A stretch of 64,000 nucleotides of DNA from Burkholderiaceae bacterium (GCA_024235955.1 JACKLJ010000001.1:1473501-1537500), one strand, 5' to 3'; shown: positions 1-8,605, counted from the stretch's first letter. The notes: generated by a model not told the origin, from the sequence alone. Program-made: numbers and translations.

Positions 1-1
1 G

Positions 2-550
2 GTGCTGGCCGCGCACCGCCATGTGTTCGGCGTGCTGGCCTGCTACGGCGCGCTGGCCATGCTGGGCCTGGGGCCGGCCGGTGCCGTGCTCTACCGCAAT
101 GCCGAGTTTGTGCGCCGCTACTGGCAGCGTCACCAGGCCGCGGGCGATGCGCCGGTCAGCCAGGCGCTGCTCCAGGCCGCCCGCTCGGCCTGGCGTGCCG
201 TCGACTGGCTGCCGGCGCGCATGACGGCGCTGGGTTTCGCCATCGTCGGCAGCTTCGAGGATGCCATCGACTGCTGGCGCAACTTTGCCGCGCGCTTTGC
301 CGACCCGAACGAGGGTGTGATCCTGGCTGCCACGGCCGGCGCCATCGACGTGCAGCTGGGCGGCGGCGCGATGCGTCCGCAGCCGGCGGCGAGTGCGGCG
401 TCCATTGAGGCGGTCCGTGCCGCCGAAGGCCTGCCCGGGCAGCCGCCCCAGCTGGCGCACCTCACGCGCGTGGTCGGTCTGGTGTGGCGCGTGGTGGTGC
501 TGTGGCTGTTCCTGCTGGCGCTGCTCACGCTGGCGCATGTGCTGGGCTGA
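2..550 (+). CDS. CobD/CbiB family protein, C-terminal part (truncated by window edge)
   Basis: The visible 182 residues resemble the C-terminal part of the CobD/CbiB family, membrane proteins that attach the aminopropanol arm in cobalamin synthesis; related Comamonadaceae proteins are named only CobD/CbiB family. Hydrophobic segments lie at about residues 7-30 and 160-180, with the family-like stretch SFEDAIDCWRNFAARFADP between them. The reading frame is open to the window edge, so the true start lies upstream. Without the N-terminus I cannot say whether it is a functional adenosylcobinamide-phosphate synthase. Methylmalonyl-CoA mutase in the same window needs B12, but the two loci are far apart. 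Confidence 0.7.
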   Translation: MLAAHRHVFGVLACYGALAMLGLGPAGAVLYRNAEFVRRYWQRHQAAGDAPVSQALLQAARSAWRAVDWLPARMTALGFAIVGSFEDAIDCWRNFAARFADPNEGVILAATAGAIDVQLGGGAMRPQPAASAASIEAVRAAEGLPGQPPQLAHLTRVVGLVWRVVVLWLFLLALLTLAHVLG

Positions 551-568
551 ACATCTGTTTCAGCATCA

Positions 569-614
569 AAAAAGGCCGAAAGCCCAATATTGGCGGCCTC
601 AGGCAGCTATTGTT
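569..614 (-). repeat. Short interspersed repeat, copy 1
   Basis: Copy of the short repeat whose core in this orientation ends in GCAGGCAGCTAT and begins with a run of A followed by GGCC. It lies directly downstream of the CobD-like gene. Confidence 0.7.
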
Positions 615-625
615 AACGTAGCAAT

Positions 626-797
626 TCAGCCGACGGACACTGCTGCGTGGGCGCGCTGGGCGGCGCGGGTGAGGTGGTCCAGCAGCAGGCGTGCGGCCGG
701 GGTCAGGCTTTCCAGACTGCGAAAGCAGATCGCGAAGCGCCGGGTGGCCCAGGCGTCGTCCAGCGGCGTGACCGCCAGGCCTAAAGCGTCGGTGTAA
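626..797 (-). pseudogene. LysR-family regulator remnant (C-terminal about 55 residues)
   Basis: The minus-strand frame ending at 626 reads VTPLDDAWATRRFAICFRSL and continues into a typical LysR substrate-domain C-terminus. The rest of the gene, including the helix-turn-helix, is missing, and upstream the frame runs into unrelated sequence from another gene. It cannot encode a working regulator. It abuts the Bug receptor remnant on the other strand, so both look like what is left of one divergent pair after a single deletion. Confidence 0.6.
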
Positions 798-801
798 GCG
801 C

Positions 802-936
802 GTGGCGTTGGATGCCAAGGCCAAACAGGGCAACACCATCCGCGTAAGCACGCCAGAGCAGGCCCAGGCCCATTTCGAGAGCGAACTGGTTCGCTATGCG
901 GCGCTGGTGAAGAAGGCGGGAGTGGAGCCGCAGTAG
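802..936 (+). pseudogene. Bug/TctC tripartite tricarboxylate receptor remnant (C-terminal 44 residues)
   Basis: The plus-strand frame from about 802 to the TAG at 934-936 reads as the last part of a Bug-family periplasmic receptor, with FESELVRYAALVKKAGVEPQ at the end; an ending of the type ...YAxLVKxAGxxPQ is typical of the family. No signal peptide, start codon or ligand domain remains. It begins within a few bases of where the LysR remnant stops, marking a deletion junction near 797-802. Confidence 0.6.
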
Positions 937-1019
937 CCTGGCAAGGAATGCCAACTGCAGCTAGGGTAATTCCCGAGCGTGAGCGGGCTCCAGCGGGCCG
1001 GCTGGCCGATAGAATCATT

Positions 1020-1039
1020 AACCGACCGATCGGTCAGTT
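1020..1039. promoter_or_regulatory. TetR-type palindromic operator upstream of livK-like gene
   Basis: AACCGACCGATCGGTCAGTT is a near-perfect 20-base palindrome with a perfect 12-base core at 1024-1035. The CCGAnCGGT-like core is typical of TetR-family operators. It lies about 64 bases upstream of the ATG at 1103, so it probably controls the importer operon. No TetR gene is in this part of the window. Confidence 0.6.
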
Positions 1040-1102
1040 TATGGATCGCGAGTGCGATCGAGCGGCCGAACCTGCAACCCATCCCGCCTGGAGACAAAAC
1101 CC

Positions 1103-2257
1103 ATGAAGTTGAAGAAACTGGTGCTGACCGGTGCCCTCCTGACCGGCCTGGCCGCCACCGCCTGGGCCGACGTGAACGTCGGTGTCACGCTGTCGGCCAC
1201 TGGCCCCGCAGCCTCGCTGGGCATCCCCGAGAAGAACACCGTGGCGCTGCTGCCCAAGACCATTGGTGGCCAGAAGATCAACTACATCGTGCTGGACGAC
1301 GCCTCGGACACCACGCAGGCCGTGACCAACACGCGCAAGCTGATCGCCGAGAACAAGGTGGACGTGATCATCGGCTCCAGCATCACGCCGAATTCGCTGG
1401 CCATGATCGATCCGGTGGCCGAAAGCCAGACGCCGATGATCTCGCTGGGTGCCTCGGCCGCCATCATCGAGCCGCAGGACGCCAAGAAGCACTGGGTCTT
1501 CAAGACGCCGCAGAACGACATCATGATGGCGCTGGCCATCGCCGAGCACATGGCGGCCAACGGCGTGAAGACGGCGGCGTACATCGGCTTTTCCGACGCC
1601 TACGGCGAGGGCTGGGCCAAGGAATTCGGCAAGGCGGCCGAGCTGAAGAAGATCAAGCTGGTGGCCAACGAGCGCTACTCGCGCAACGATACCGCGGTCA
1701 CGGGTCAGGTGCTCAAGATCATGGCCGCCAAGCCCGATGCCGTGCTGGTGGGCGGTTCCGGCACGCCGGCCGCGCTGCCGCAGAAGACGCTCAAGGAGCG
1801 TGGCTATGCCGGCAAGTACTACCAGACGCACGGCGTGGCCAACGCCGACTTCCTGCGCGTGGGCGGCAAGGACGTGGAAGGCACGTTCCTGCCTGCCGGT
1901 CCGGTGCTGGTGGCCGATCAGCTGCCCGCGTCCAACCCGGTGCGCAAGTCGGCCATGGCGTACATCCAGGCGTATGAGGCGGCTTACGGCAAGGGCAGCG
2001 TGTCCACGTTCGGTGGCCATGCCTGGGACGCAGGTCACCTGCTCGAGGTGGCCATTCCCGAGGCGCTGAAGAAGGGGCAGCCCGGCACGCCCGCTTTCCG
2101 CTCTGCGCTGCGCGACGCCATCGAGGGCGTGAAGGAAATGGCGGGTGCGCACGGCATCTTCAACATGTCGCCGCAGGACCACCTCGGCCTCGACCAGCGC
2201 GCCCGGGTGATGGTCAAGATCGAGAACGGCCACTGGAAGTATCAGCCCGCCAAGTAA
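1103..2257 (+). CDS. Branched-chain amino acid-type ABC transporter substrate-binding protein
   Basis: A 384-residue periplasmic binding protein of the LivK/Peripla_BP_6 type. Residues 1-22 form a signal peptide (positive MKLKK, hydrophobic core, AWA cleavage). The mature protein starts with VNVGVTLSATGP, the usual first strand of the fold, followed by the ligand-pocket region IIGSS. The ATG at 1103 is chosen over an upstream in-frame start because it follows GGAG at 1090-1093 and opens directly into the signal peptide. It captures a ligand for the permease and ATPases encoded next. In betaproteobacteria such clusters may import amino acids, aromatic acids or amides; the ligand cannot be read from sequence. 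Confidence 0.88.
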   Translation: MKLKKLVLTGALLTGLAATAWADVNVGVTLSATGPAASLGIPEKNTVALLPKTIGGQKINYIVLDDASDTTQAVTNTRKLIAENKVDVIIGSSITPNSLAMIDPVAESQTPMISLGASAAIIEPQDAKKHWVFKTPQNDIMMALAIAEHMAANGVKTAAYIGFSDAYGEGWAKEFGKAAELKKIKLVANERYSRNDTAVTGQVLKIMAAKPDAVLVGGSGTPAALPQKTLKERGYAGKYYQTHGVANADFLRVGGKDVEGTFLPAGPVLVADQLPASNPVRKSAMAYIQAYEAAYGKGSVSTFGGHAWDAGHLLEVAIPEALKKGQPGTPAFRSALRDAIEGVKEMAGAHGIFNMSPQDHLGLDQRARVMVKIENGHWKYQPAK

Positions 2258-2284
2258 GCGCATCAGGCTGATCCCGCCGCCAAG

Positions 2285-2317
2285 TGCACCGGCTATCATG
2301 CCGGTGCATTTGCTTTT
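2285..2317 (+). terminator. Hairpin with T-rich tail between livK-like and livH-like genes
   Basis: TGCACCGGC at 2285-2293 pairs perfectly with GCCGGTGCA at 2300-2308 and is followed by TTTGCTTTT. It resembles a Rho-independent terminator. Inside an operon it may act as a partial terminator, making more binding protein than permease. Confidence 0.65.
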
Positions 2318-2351
2318 GTTCCAATAGCAGCCCGCGCAACCCACGCCTCGC

Positions 2352-3380
2352 ATGGACTTCCAAATTGCCCTGATGCTGACCCAGGACGGCATCGTCAACG
2401 GCGCCATCTACGCCCTGATGGCACTGGCCCTGGTGCTGGTGTTTTCCGTCACCCGGGTGATCTTCATTCCGCAGGGTGAGTTCGTCACCTACGCGGCGCT
2501 GGCCATGGCGGCGCTGCAGACCGGCAAGCTGCCGGCCGTGCTGTGGCTGCTGGTGGCGCTGGGCGCGCTGACCCTGGTGGTCGAGGCCGTGCGCCAGGCA
2601 CGTGGGCAGGAGGTGGACTGGCGCAGCACGCTGCTGTGGGCCGTCGTGCTGCCGGCCGCAGCGGCGGTGCTGATGGGGGTGGTCAAGCCGCAGTCGATGC
2701 TGCTGCAGGCGCTGGCCGTGCTGCTGCTGGTGGTGCCGATGGGCCCGTTGGTCTACCGGCTGGCCTACCGGCCGCTGGCCGATGCCACGGTGCTGATCCT
2801 GCTGATCGTGTCGGTGGCCCTGCACCTGGCGATGGTCGGCCTGGGCCTGTATTTCTTCGGCGCCGAAGGGTCGCGCACCGCGGCGTTTTCTGAAGCCCGC
2901 TGGGACGTCGGCGGCCTCATGATCAGCGGCCAGTCGGTGGTGATCGTGGGTGCCACGGCGGTGCTGGTTGTGGCCATGTTCTTCTTCTTCGAGCGCACCA
3001 TCATCGGCAAGGCGCTGCGCGCGACCGCCATCAACCGGGTGGGCGCGCGGCTGATGGGCATCCCCACCGCGCTGTCGGGCGATCTGAGCTTCGCGCTGGC
3101 GGCGCTGATCGGGGCTGTCTCCGGCCTGCTGATCGCGCCGGTGACGACCATTTATTACGACACCGGCTTCCTGATCGGCCTCAAGGGCTTCGTCGCCGCC
3201 ATCGTGGGCGGCCTGCACAGCTACCCGCTGGCCTTGCTGGGTGCATTGCTGGTGGGGCAGCTCGAATCGTTCTCGTCGTTCTGGGCAAGCGCCTTCAAGG
3301 AAGTGATTGTGTTCACGCTGATCATCCCCGTGCTGTGGTGGCGTTCGCTGCACACGCACCACGTGGAGGACGAGGAATGA
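2352..3380 (+). CDS. livH: ABC transporter permease, LivH type
   Basis: A 342-residue inner membrane permease of the LivH branch. The N-terminus carries DGIVNGAIYALMALALVLVF, matching the first transmembrane segment of the family, and the rest is a series of hydrophobic helices. The EAA-like coupling loop that contacts the ATPase lies around residues 213-235 (GKALRATAINRVGARLMGIP). It lies 94 bases after the binding protein gene, past a hairpin, and its stop codon overlaps the next start (ATGA at 3377-3380), so translation is coupled. It forms the pore together with the LivM part of the next protein. Confidence 0.88.
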   Translation: MDFQIALMLTQDGIVNGAIYALMALALVLVFSVTRVIFIPQGEFVTYAALAMAALQTGKLPAVLWLLVALGALTLVVEAVRQARGQEVDWRSTLLWAVVLPAAAAVLMGVVKPQSMLLQALAVLLLVVPMGPLVYRLAYRPLADATVLILLIVSVALHLAMVGLGLYFFGAEGSRTAAFSEARWDVGGLMISGQSVVIVGATAVLVVAMFFFFERTIIGKALRATAINRVGARLMGIPTALSGDLSFALAALIGAVSGLLIAPVTTIYYDTGFLIGLKGFVAAIVGGLHSYPLALLGALLVGQLESFSSFWASAFKEVIVFTLIIPVLWWRSLHTHHVEDEE

Positions 3381-5191
3381 AACAGCGCCATCTCGTCATC
3401 GCCTTCATCGTCGCCCTGGCGGCGGCGTGGAGCCTGTTGCAGCCGTTCACCATCACGCTGCTGTGCTACATCGGCCTGTACGCGCTGGTGGCCGTCGGCC
3501 TGGTCATGCTCACCGGCGTGGGCGGCATGACGTCGTTCGGGCAGGCCGCGTTCGTGGGCCTGGGCGCCTACGCCACGGCGTGGATCTGCACCTCGCCCAC
3601 GGCGGCCGAGTGGCTGGGCTTTTTGCCCAAGGGCGTCTACCCCTGGATCGGTCTGGTGCTCGGCCTCCTGGTCACGGCCCTGATCGCCTGGGCGCTGGGC
3701 GCGGTGACGCTGCGCCTGTCCGGCCACTACCTGCCGCTGGGCACCATCGCCTGGGGTCTGAGCCTGTACTACATCTTCGGCAACCTGCAGACGCTGGGCG
3801 GCTTCACCGGCATTACCGACATCCCGCCGCTGACGCTGTTCGGCTTCAGCATGGAATCTCCGCGCGTACTCGGCGTGCTGATCTGGGCCTTGCTGCTGCT
3901 GGCCATCTGGGCCCTGCACAACCTGCTGCACTCGCGCGAGGGCCGGGCCATCCGGGCGCTCAAGAGCGGGCGCCTGATGGCCGAATCCATGGGCGTGGAC
4001 ACCGCACGCCACCGCATCAAGCTGTTCGTGCTGGCGGCGCTGCTGGCGGCGGTGTCGGGCTGGCTGTACGCGCACATGCAGCGCTTCGTCAACCCGACGC
4101 CATTCAACCTGAACATCGGTATCGAGTACCTGTTCATGGCGGTGGTCGGGGGCGCCGGCTACCTGTGGGGCGCGGTGCTGGGCGCCACGCTGATCACGCT
4201 GCTCAAGGAAGAACTGCAGGACGCGCTGCCCAAGCTGCTGGGCGCCAGCGGCAACTTCGAGGTGATCGTGTTCGGCCTGCTGATGCTGCTGGTGCTGCAA
4301 CGAGCGGCAGACGGCCTGTGGCCCGTGCTGGCCGGGTGGATGCGGCGCTTCATCCAGGCCGAGCCTGCGCACAAGCTGGTGGCCGGTGGTGGCGCGGTTC
4401 AGCTGGACCAGCGCCAGCTGCCGCCCGCAGGCCAGGAAATCCTCAAGGCCGACAAGGTCACCAAGCGCTTCGCGGGCCTGGTGGCCAACAACGAGGTGGA
4501 CATGACGGTGAAGGCCGGCGAGATCCACGCGCTGATCGGCCCCAACGGTGCCGGCAAGAGCACCTTCTTCAACATGATCTCGGGCGTGGACGACCCCACC
4601 GACGGCAGTGTGTCGCTGATGGGTAAGCCCATGCGGGGTCATCCCTCGCGCGAGTTCGCGGCGCTGGGGCTGGGCCGTACCTTCCAGCACGTGCGCCTGC
4701 TGGGCGAGCGCAGTGTGCTCGACAACGTGGCGCTGGGCGCGCACCGCCGTGGTCACCGCGGCTGGGTGGCCAGCATGCTGCGGCTCGACCGCGCCGAGGA
4801 AGCCGCTGTGCTGGCCGAGGCCATGCGCCAGATCGAGCGCTGCGGTTTGGGCGCCGTGGCCGACACCGCGGCCGCCTCGCTGCCGCTAGGGCAGCAGCGC
4901 ATCGTGGAGATCGCCCGGGCTCTGGCGGGCCAGCCGGCGATCCTGCTGCTGGACGAGCCGGCCGCCGGCCTGCGCCACCTGGAAAAGCAGAGCCTGGCAG
5001 CCCTGCTGCGCCAGCTGCGCGAGGAAGGGCTGGCGATCCTGGTGGTCGAGCACGACATGGAATTCGTCATGAACCTGGCCGACCGCATCACGGTGCTGGA
5101 GTTCGGCACCGTCATCGCCCACGGCACGCCGGCCGAGGTGCAGGCCGATGCGCGCGTGATCGCGGCCTACCTCGGGGGAGACATGGCATGA
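3377..5191 (+). CDS. Fused ABC permease (LivM) and ATPase (LivG)
   Basis: A 604-residue protein with two normally separate subunits. Residues 1 to about 330 are a LivM-type membrane permease with the coupling loop GRAIRALKSGRLMAESMGVD. Residues about 355-604 are a LivG-type ATPase with Walker A GPNGAGKS at 388-395, signature LPLGQQRIVEIARAL and Walker B LLLDEP near 526. The ATG at 3377 overlaps the livH stop. The signature has LPLGQQ where many ABC proteins have LSGGQ, as is common in LivG. The fusion fixes a 1:1 ratio of permease to ATPase. Confidence 0.88.
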   Translation: MKQRHLVIAFIVALAAAWSLLQPFTITLLCYIGLYALVAVGLVMLTGVGGMTSFGQAAFVGLGAYATAWICTSPTAAEWLGFLPKGVYPWIGLVLGLLVTALIAWALGAVTLRLSGHYLPLGTIAWGLSLYYIFGNLQTLGGFTGITDIPPLTLFGFSMESPRVLGVLIWALLLLAIWALHNLLHSREGRAIRALKSGRLMAESMGVDTARHRIKLFVLAALLAAVSGWLYAHMQRFVNPTPFNLNIGIEYLFMAVVGGAGYLWGAVLGATLITLLKEELQDALPKLLGASGNFEVIVFGLLMLLVLQRAADGLWPVLAGWMRRFIQAEPAHKLVAGGGAVQLDQRQLPPAGQEILKADKVTKRFAGLVANNEVDMTVKAGEIHALIGPNGAGKSTFFNMISGVDDPTDGSVSLMGKPMRGHPSREFAALGLGRTFQHVRLLGERSVLDNVALGAHRRGHRGWVASMLRLDRAEEAAVLAEAMRQIERCGLGAVADTAAASLPLGQQRIVEIARALAGQPAILLLDEPAAGLRHLEKQSLAALLRQLREEGLAILVVEHDMEFVMNLADRITVLEFGTVIAHGTPAEVQADARVIAAYLGGDMA

Positions 5192-5931
5192 GCACACCCT
5201 TGCTGGAACTGCCGAAGTTCTCGGTCTTCTACGGCACGGTGCAGGCCATCCACGGCATCGAGCTGCACGTGAACGAGGGCGAGATCGTCACCGTGATCGG
5301 CCCCAACGGCGCCGGCAAGACCACCTTGCTGAACGCGATCATGGGCCTGCTGCCTTCGCAGGGCGGCCTCAGGCTGGCCGGCGATGCCATCGCCAGGCCC
5401 TCGGTCGAGGCCATGGTGCGCCACGGCGTGGCCCTGGTGCCGGAAAAGCGCGAGCTGTTCGGCGAGATGTCGGTCGAGGACAACCTGCTGCTGGGCGGCT
5501 TCTCGCTCTGGCGGCGTGGCCAGCGCGACCAGAGCGCCCGCATGAAGGAGATCTTCCAGATCTTCCCGCGGCTGGAAGAGCGCCGTGCGCAGATGTCGTC
5601 CACCCTGTCGGGCGGTGAGCGCCAGATGCTGGCCATCGGCCGCGCCCTGATGAGCCGGCCCCGCCTGCTGATGCTGGACGAGCCCTCGCTGGGCCTGGCG
5701 CCGCTGATCGTGCGCGAGGTGCTTCACACCGTGGCGGCGCTGCGCCGCACCGGCGTGTCGGTGCTGCTGGTCGAGCAGAACGCCCGTGCCGCCCTCAACG
5801 TGGCCGATCGCGGCTACGTGCTGGAAATGGGCGAGGTGGCCGCCAGTGGCGACGCGGACGACCTGATGCACGACCAGCGCGTGATCGACACCTACCTGGG
5901 TGCCGGCGGCGCTCGGGCCGCGCAAGGCTGA
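5188..5931 (+). CDS. livF: ABC transporter ATP-binding protein, LivF type
   Basis: A 247-residue ATPase with Walker A GPNGAGKTT, the VPEKRELFGEMSVEDNL segment typical of LivF, signature LSGGERQMLAIGRAL, Walker B LLMLDEPSLGLAP and an H-loop position occupied by Q in LLVEQN, as usual in LivF. Its ATG overlaps the stop of the livM-livG fusion (ATGA at 5188-5191), so it is the last coupled gene of the importer operon. It pairs with the LivG domain to drive transport. Confidence 0.9.
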   Translation: MSTPLLELPKFSVFYGTVQAIHGIELHVNEGEIVTVIGPNGAGKTTLLNAIMGLLPSQGGLRLAGDAIARPSVEAMVRHGVALVPEKRELFGEMSVEDNLLLGGFSLWRRGQRDQSARMKEIFQIFPRLEERRAQMSSTLSGGERQMLAIGRALMSRPRLLMLDEPSLGLAPLIVREVLHTVAALRRTGVSVLLVEQNARAALNVADRGYVLEMGEVAASGDADDLMHDQRVIDTYLGAGGARAAQG

Positions 5932-5966
5932 GCCCCGGCTGGTCGACTCGATCCGTCAGCCTTGAT

Positions 5967-5982
5967 ATGCATTAAATTGCAT
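5967..5982. promoter_or_regulatory. MarR-like inverted repeat, site 1
   Basis: ATGCATTAAATTGCAT is an AT-rich imperfect palindrome with ATGCA/TGCAT arms, typical of MarR-family operators. A similar site lies 107 bases downstream. Together they may bracket the promoter of the aldehyde dehydrogenase gene. Confidence 0.45.
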
Positions 5983-6088
5983 GTCTTGGACGGTGCGGGA
6001 AGGCCGCAACAGCACGGGAAGCCAGAGCGTTGTCGCGATCAACGTCGAGTCCATCCGTCTGCGTGATGGGTGGCTGAAGTTCACAAAC

Positions 6089-6104
6089 ATGCAATATAAT
6101 TCAT
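6089..6104. promoter_or_regulatory. MarR-like inverted repeat, site 2
   Basis: ATGCAATATAATTCAT has the same spacing and end bases as the site at 5967-5982. It lies about 88 bases before the ATG at 6192 and overlaps an AT-rich stretch that could hold a promoter. Confidence 0.45.
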
Positions 6105-6191
6105 ATTAATCGAGACCAGTTTGAATCCGACCCGTGTGCTCGGCGACACATGCCGTGCAGCGCACAGGGCCGCAGACCTGAAGGAGAACCC

Positions 6192-7751
6192 ATGACCCAA
6201 TTGCAAAGCTACATCGCCGGCCGCTGGATCGGCCAGCAGCCCGGCCAGCAGCTGAAAAGCGCCATCGACGGCAGCGCGATCGCCACCACCCACGCCGAAG
6301 CCCTGGACTTCGGCGAGGCGCTGGAGCATGCCCGCAAGGTCGGCCTGCCGGCGATGATGAAGACCGACTTCCAGCAGCGCGCCGCCATGCTCAAGGCCCT
6401 GGCCAAGTACCTGGGCGAGCGCAAGGAAGAGATGTACGCGCTCTCGTTCCACACCGGCGCCACGCGCACCGACGGCTGGGTGGACATCGAGGGCGGCACA
6501 GGCACGCTGTTCGCCTACGCCAGCATGGCCAAAGAGCTGCCCAAGGCCGGCAACCTGTGGCACGAAGGCCCGCAGATGCCGCTCGGCAAGACCGGTGTCT
6601 ATGCCGGCACGCACGTGCTGGTGCCGCGCGGCGGGGTGGCGGTGCACATCAACGCCTTCAATTTCCCGGTCTGGGGGCTGCTGGAGAAATTTGCGCCCAC
6701 CTTCCTTGCCGGGCTGCCCTGCATCGGCAAGCCGGCCACGGCGACCAGCTACCTTACCGAGAAGCTGGTGCGCCTGATCAACGAGTCCGGCATCCTGCCG
6801 GAAGGCGCGCTGCAGCTGGTGATCGGCGGCACGGGTGATCTGCTGGACCGCCTGCAGGTGCAGGACGTGGTCACCTTCACCGGCTCGGCCGACACGGCCG
6901 CCAAGCTGCGCACCACGCCCAACCTCGTCCGGCACAGCATTCCGTTCAACGCCGAGGCCGATTCGCTCAACTGCGCGATCCTGGCGCCCGACGTGACGCC
7001 GGATGACGAGGAATTCGACCTCTTCGTCAAGGAAATCGCCCGCGAGATGACGCAGAAGGCCGGCCAGAAGTGCACCGCCATCCGCCGCGCCATCGTGCCG
7101 GCCGACCGCGTCGACGCCGTGGCCGCCAAACTCAAGGAGCGTCTGGCCAAGACCACCGTGGGCGATCCGCGCCTGGAGAACGTGCGCATGGGCGCGCTGG
7201 CCAGCAAGTCGCAGCAGGTCGATGTGGCCGAGCGCGTCGCCACGCTGCGCCAGGGCGCCGAAGTGGTGTTCGGCGGTGGTGAAGGCTTCGCGCCGGTGGG
7301 CGAGGGCGTGGGCGAAGGCTCGTTCTTCCAGCCGACGCTGCTGCTGGCCCGCAACCCGCAGAACCACGCCGCGCACGATGTCGAGGCCTTCGGCCCCGTC
7401 AGCACGCTGATGCCCTACGACGCGCTGGACGACGCCCTGGCCCTGGCCGCCCGCGGCCAGGGCAGCCTGGCCGGCACGCTGGTCACCAAGGAGGCCGCCA
7501 CGGCCGCCACGGCCATCGCCACGCTGGCGGCCATGCACGGCCGCCTGCAGATCCTCGACCGCGTGGCCGCGCCGGAATCCACCGGCCACGGCTCGGCGCT
7601 GCCCTACCTCAAGCACGGCGGCCCGGGCCGCGCCGGCGGTGGCGAAGAGCTGGGCGGCCTGCGCGCCGTCAAGCACCTGATGCAGCGCGCGGCGGTGCAG
7701 GGCTCGCCGGCCATGCTGGCTGCGGTGACGGGCGAGGGCGGCGGCGCCTGA
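6192..7751 (+). CDS. PaaZ-like aldehyde dehydrogenase without MaoC domain (PaaN type)
   Basis: A 519-residue aldehyde dehydrogenase closely resembling the N-terminal half of E. coli PaaZ, which oxidises the ring-opened semialdehyde in phenylacetate breakdown. Shared stretches include HTGATRTDGWVDIEGGTGTL, VAVHINAFNFPVWG and STGHGSALP. The catalytic cysteine is C294 in GQKCTAIRR and the general base E255 in AEADSLN. PaaZ is about 680 residues and ends with a MaoC-type hydratase for oxepin-CoA; that domain is absent here and would have to be separate. BoxD of the benzoyl-CoA epoxidation pathway is a second possibility, but PaaZ matches better. AAGGAG precedes the ATG. Confidence 0.85.
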   Translation: MTQLQSYIAGRWIGQQPGQQLKSAIDGSAIATTHAEALDFGEALEHARKVGLPAMMKTDFQQRAAMLKALAKYLGERKEEMYALSFHTGATRTDGWVDIEGGTGTLFAYASMAKELPKAGNLWHEGPQMPLGKTGVYAGTHVLVPRGGVAVHINAFNFPVWGLLEKFAPTFLAGLPCIGKPATATSYLTEKLVRLINESGILPEGALQLVIGGTGDLLDRLQVQDVVTFTGSADTAAKLRTTPNLVRHSIPFNAEADSLNCAILAPDVTPDDEEFDLFVKEIAREMTQKAGQKCTAIRRAIVPADRVDAVAAKLKERLAKTTVGDPRLENVRMGALASKSQQVDVAERVATLRQGAEVVFGGGEGFAPVGEGVGEGSFFQPTLLLARNPQNHAAHDVEAFGPVSTLMPYDALDDALALAARGQGSLAGTLVTKEAATAATAIATLAAMHGRLQILDRVAAPESTGHGSALPYLKHGGPGRAGGGEELGGLRAVKHLMQRAAVQGSPAMLAAVTGEGGGA

Positions 7752-7788
7752 CCGCCCGATCCATTCGGCCGGTGTGCTTCTTTTGTCA

Positions 7789-7833
7789 TAGCTACCTATC
7801 CTTGTGGCGTATGAGCAGACGGCTATTTTCGAA
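7789..7833 (+). repeat. Short interspersed repeat, degenerate copy 2
   Basis: Starts with the ATAGCT of the short repeat, but the GC-rich core has drifted. The rest of 7752-8013 holds no convincing gene. Confidence 0.4.
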
Positions 7834-8013
7834 GGTCGAGCCGCCAAGCCGGCAGCCGTCTGGAGCAGCCGAGCGGTTTCCTGCGGTAGCGCCATGAGGG
7901 CCGCTGCCATCGGCGCTTCCACCCTGCGCAAAGACGCGACGCGCAGCATGGCTGCTGAGGCCGAACCGCCGCACCGACCGGCCCAGTACCCCGCGCGCCG
8001 CGGCTGAGGCTGC

Positions 8014-8520
8014 ATGGCACCGATCCAGCGCTACAGCCTGGAAACCCACGCGGGCCCATATGCGTCCTGGCCGCTCACGTCGGCGTTGTTCGCGGGCGGC
8101 GAGGCCACCGGCACCCGCGTGCCCGGGTACGCGATCGAGGCCCAATACCAGACCCCGCTGGGGGCCCTGCTGATCACCTCTTACGACTGCCCGTTCGAGG
8201 AAGCCAACGCCTTCGTGCTGCTCGACGCCGCGCACGCCGTGATCGCCCGGGCCGACCTGGCCGCACCCTACGACAGCTTTCTGCTGAGCGACCATTGGCC
8301 CATCGACGCACTCACGCTGGGCCTGCATTACCAGGAGCGCCTGTTCTTCACCCTGTCGGTGCAGGCGCCGGGCCGCTGGCCGTGGCGCAAGCCGCGGCTG
8401 CGCCTTCGGCCCGTGTTCAGCTGGCACCAGGACGAGCGCATGCGCGAGGCGCATGACCGCCTGCAGGCGGATCTGGCCCGTATTTCCGCGGATCTGGGCA
8501 CCGGCGCGCGGCGCGACTGA
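8014..8520 (+). CDS. Hypothetical protein, 168 residues
   Basis: No family recognised. The protein is soluble, with no signal peptide or membrane helix. It has a mixed beta-rich first two-thirds and a basic patch around residues 118-130 (RWPWRKPRLRLR), ending in a charged helix. It lies between the aldehyde dehydrogenase gene and the norC promoter, reads the same way as both, and is separated from norC by 161 bases that include an FNR-type box, so it is probably not part of the nor operon. Codon use looks like its neighbours, which supports a real gene. Confidence 0.6.
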   Translation: MAPIQRYSLETHAGPYASWPLTSALFAGGEATGTRVPGYAIEAQYQTPLGALLITSYDCPFEEANAFVLLDAAHAVIARADLAAPYDSFLLSDHWPIDALTLGLHYQERLFFTLSVQAPGRWPWRKPRLRLRPVFSWHQDERMREAHDRLQADLARISADLGTGARRD

Positions 8521-8605
8521 GCAGCGCCGGGCACAGCCCGTTCCTTCCTGGCGGCGCCGTCCACGCCGGCCATGGCTCAAATCCGACCATCCCGCTCGGG
8601 CATTC

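Noticed and set aside
2214..4756. Long minus-strand frames opposite the liv genes and similar long antisense frames elsewhere
   Set aside because: High GC removes stop codons on the opposite strand; the products are His/Arg/Gln-rich and match no family.
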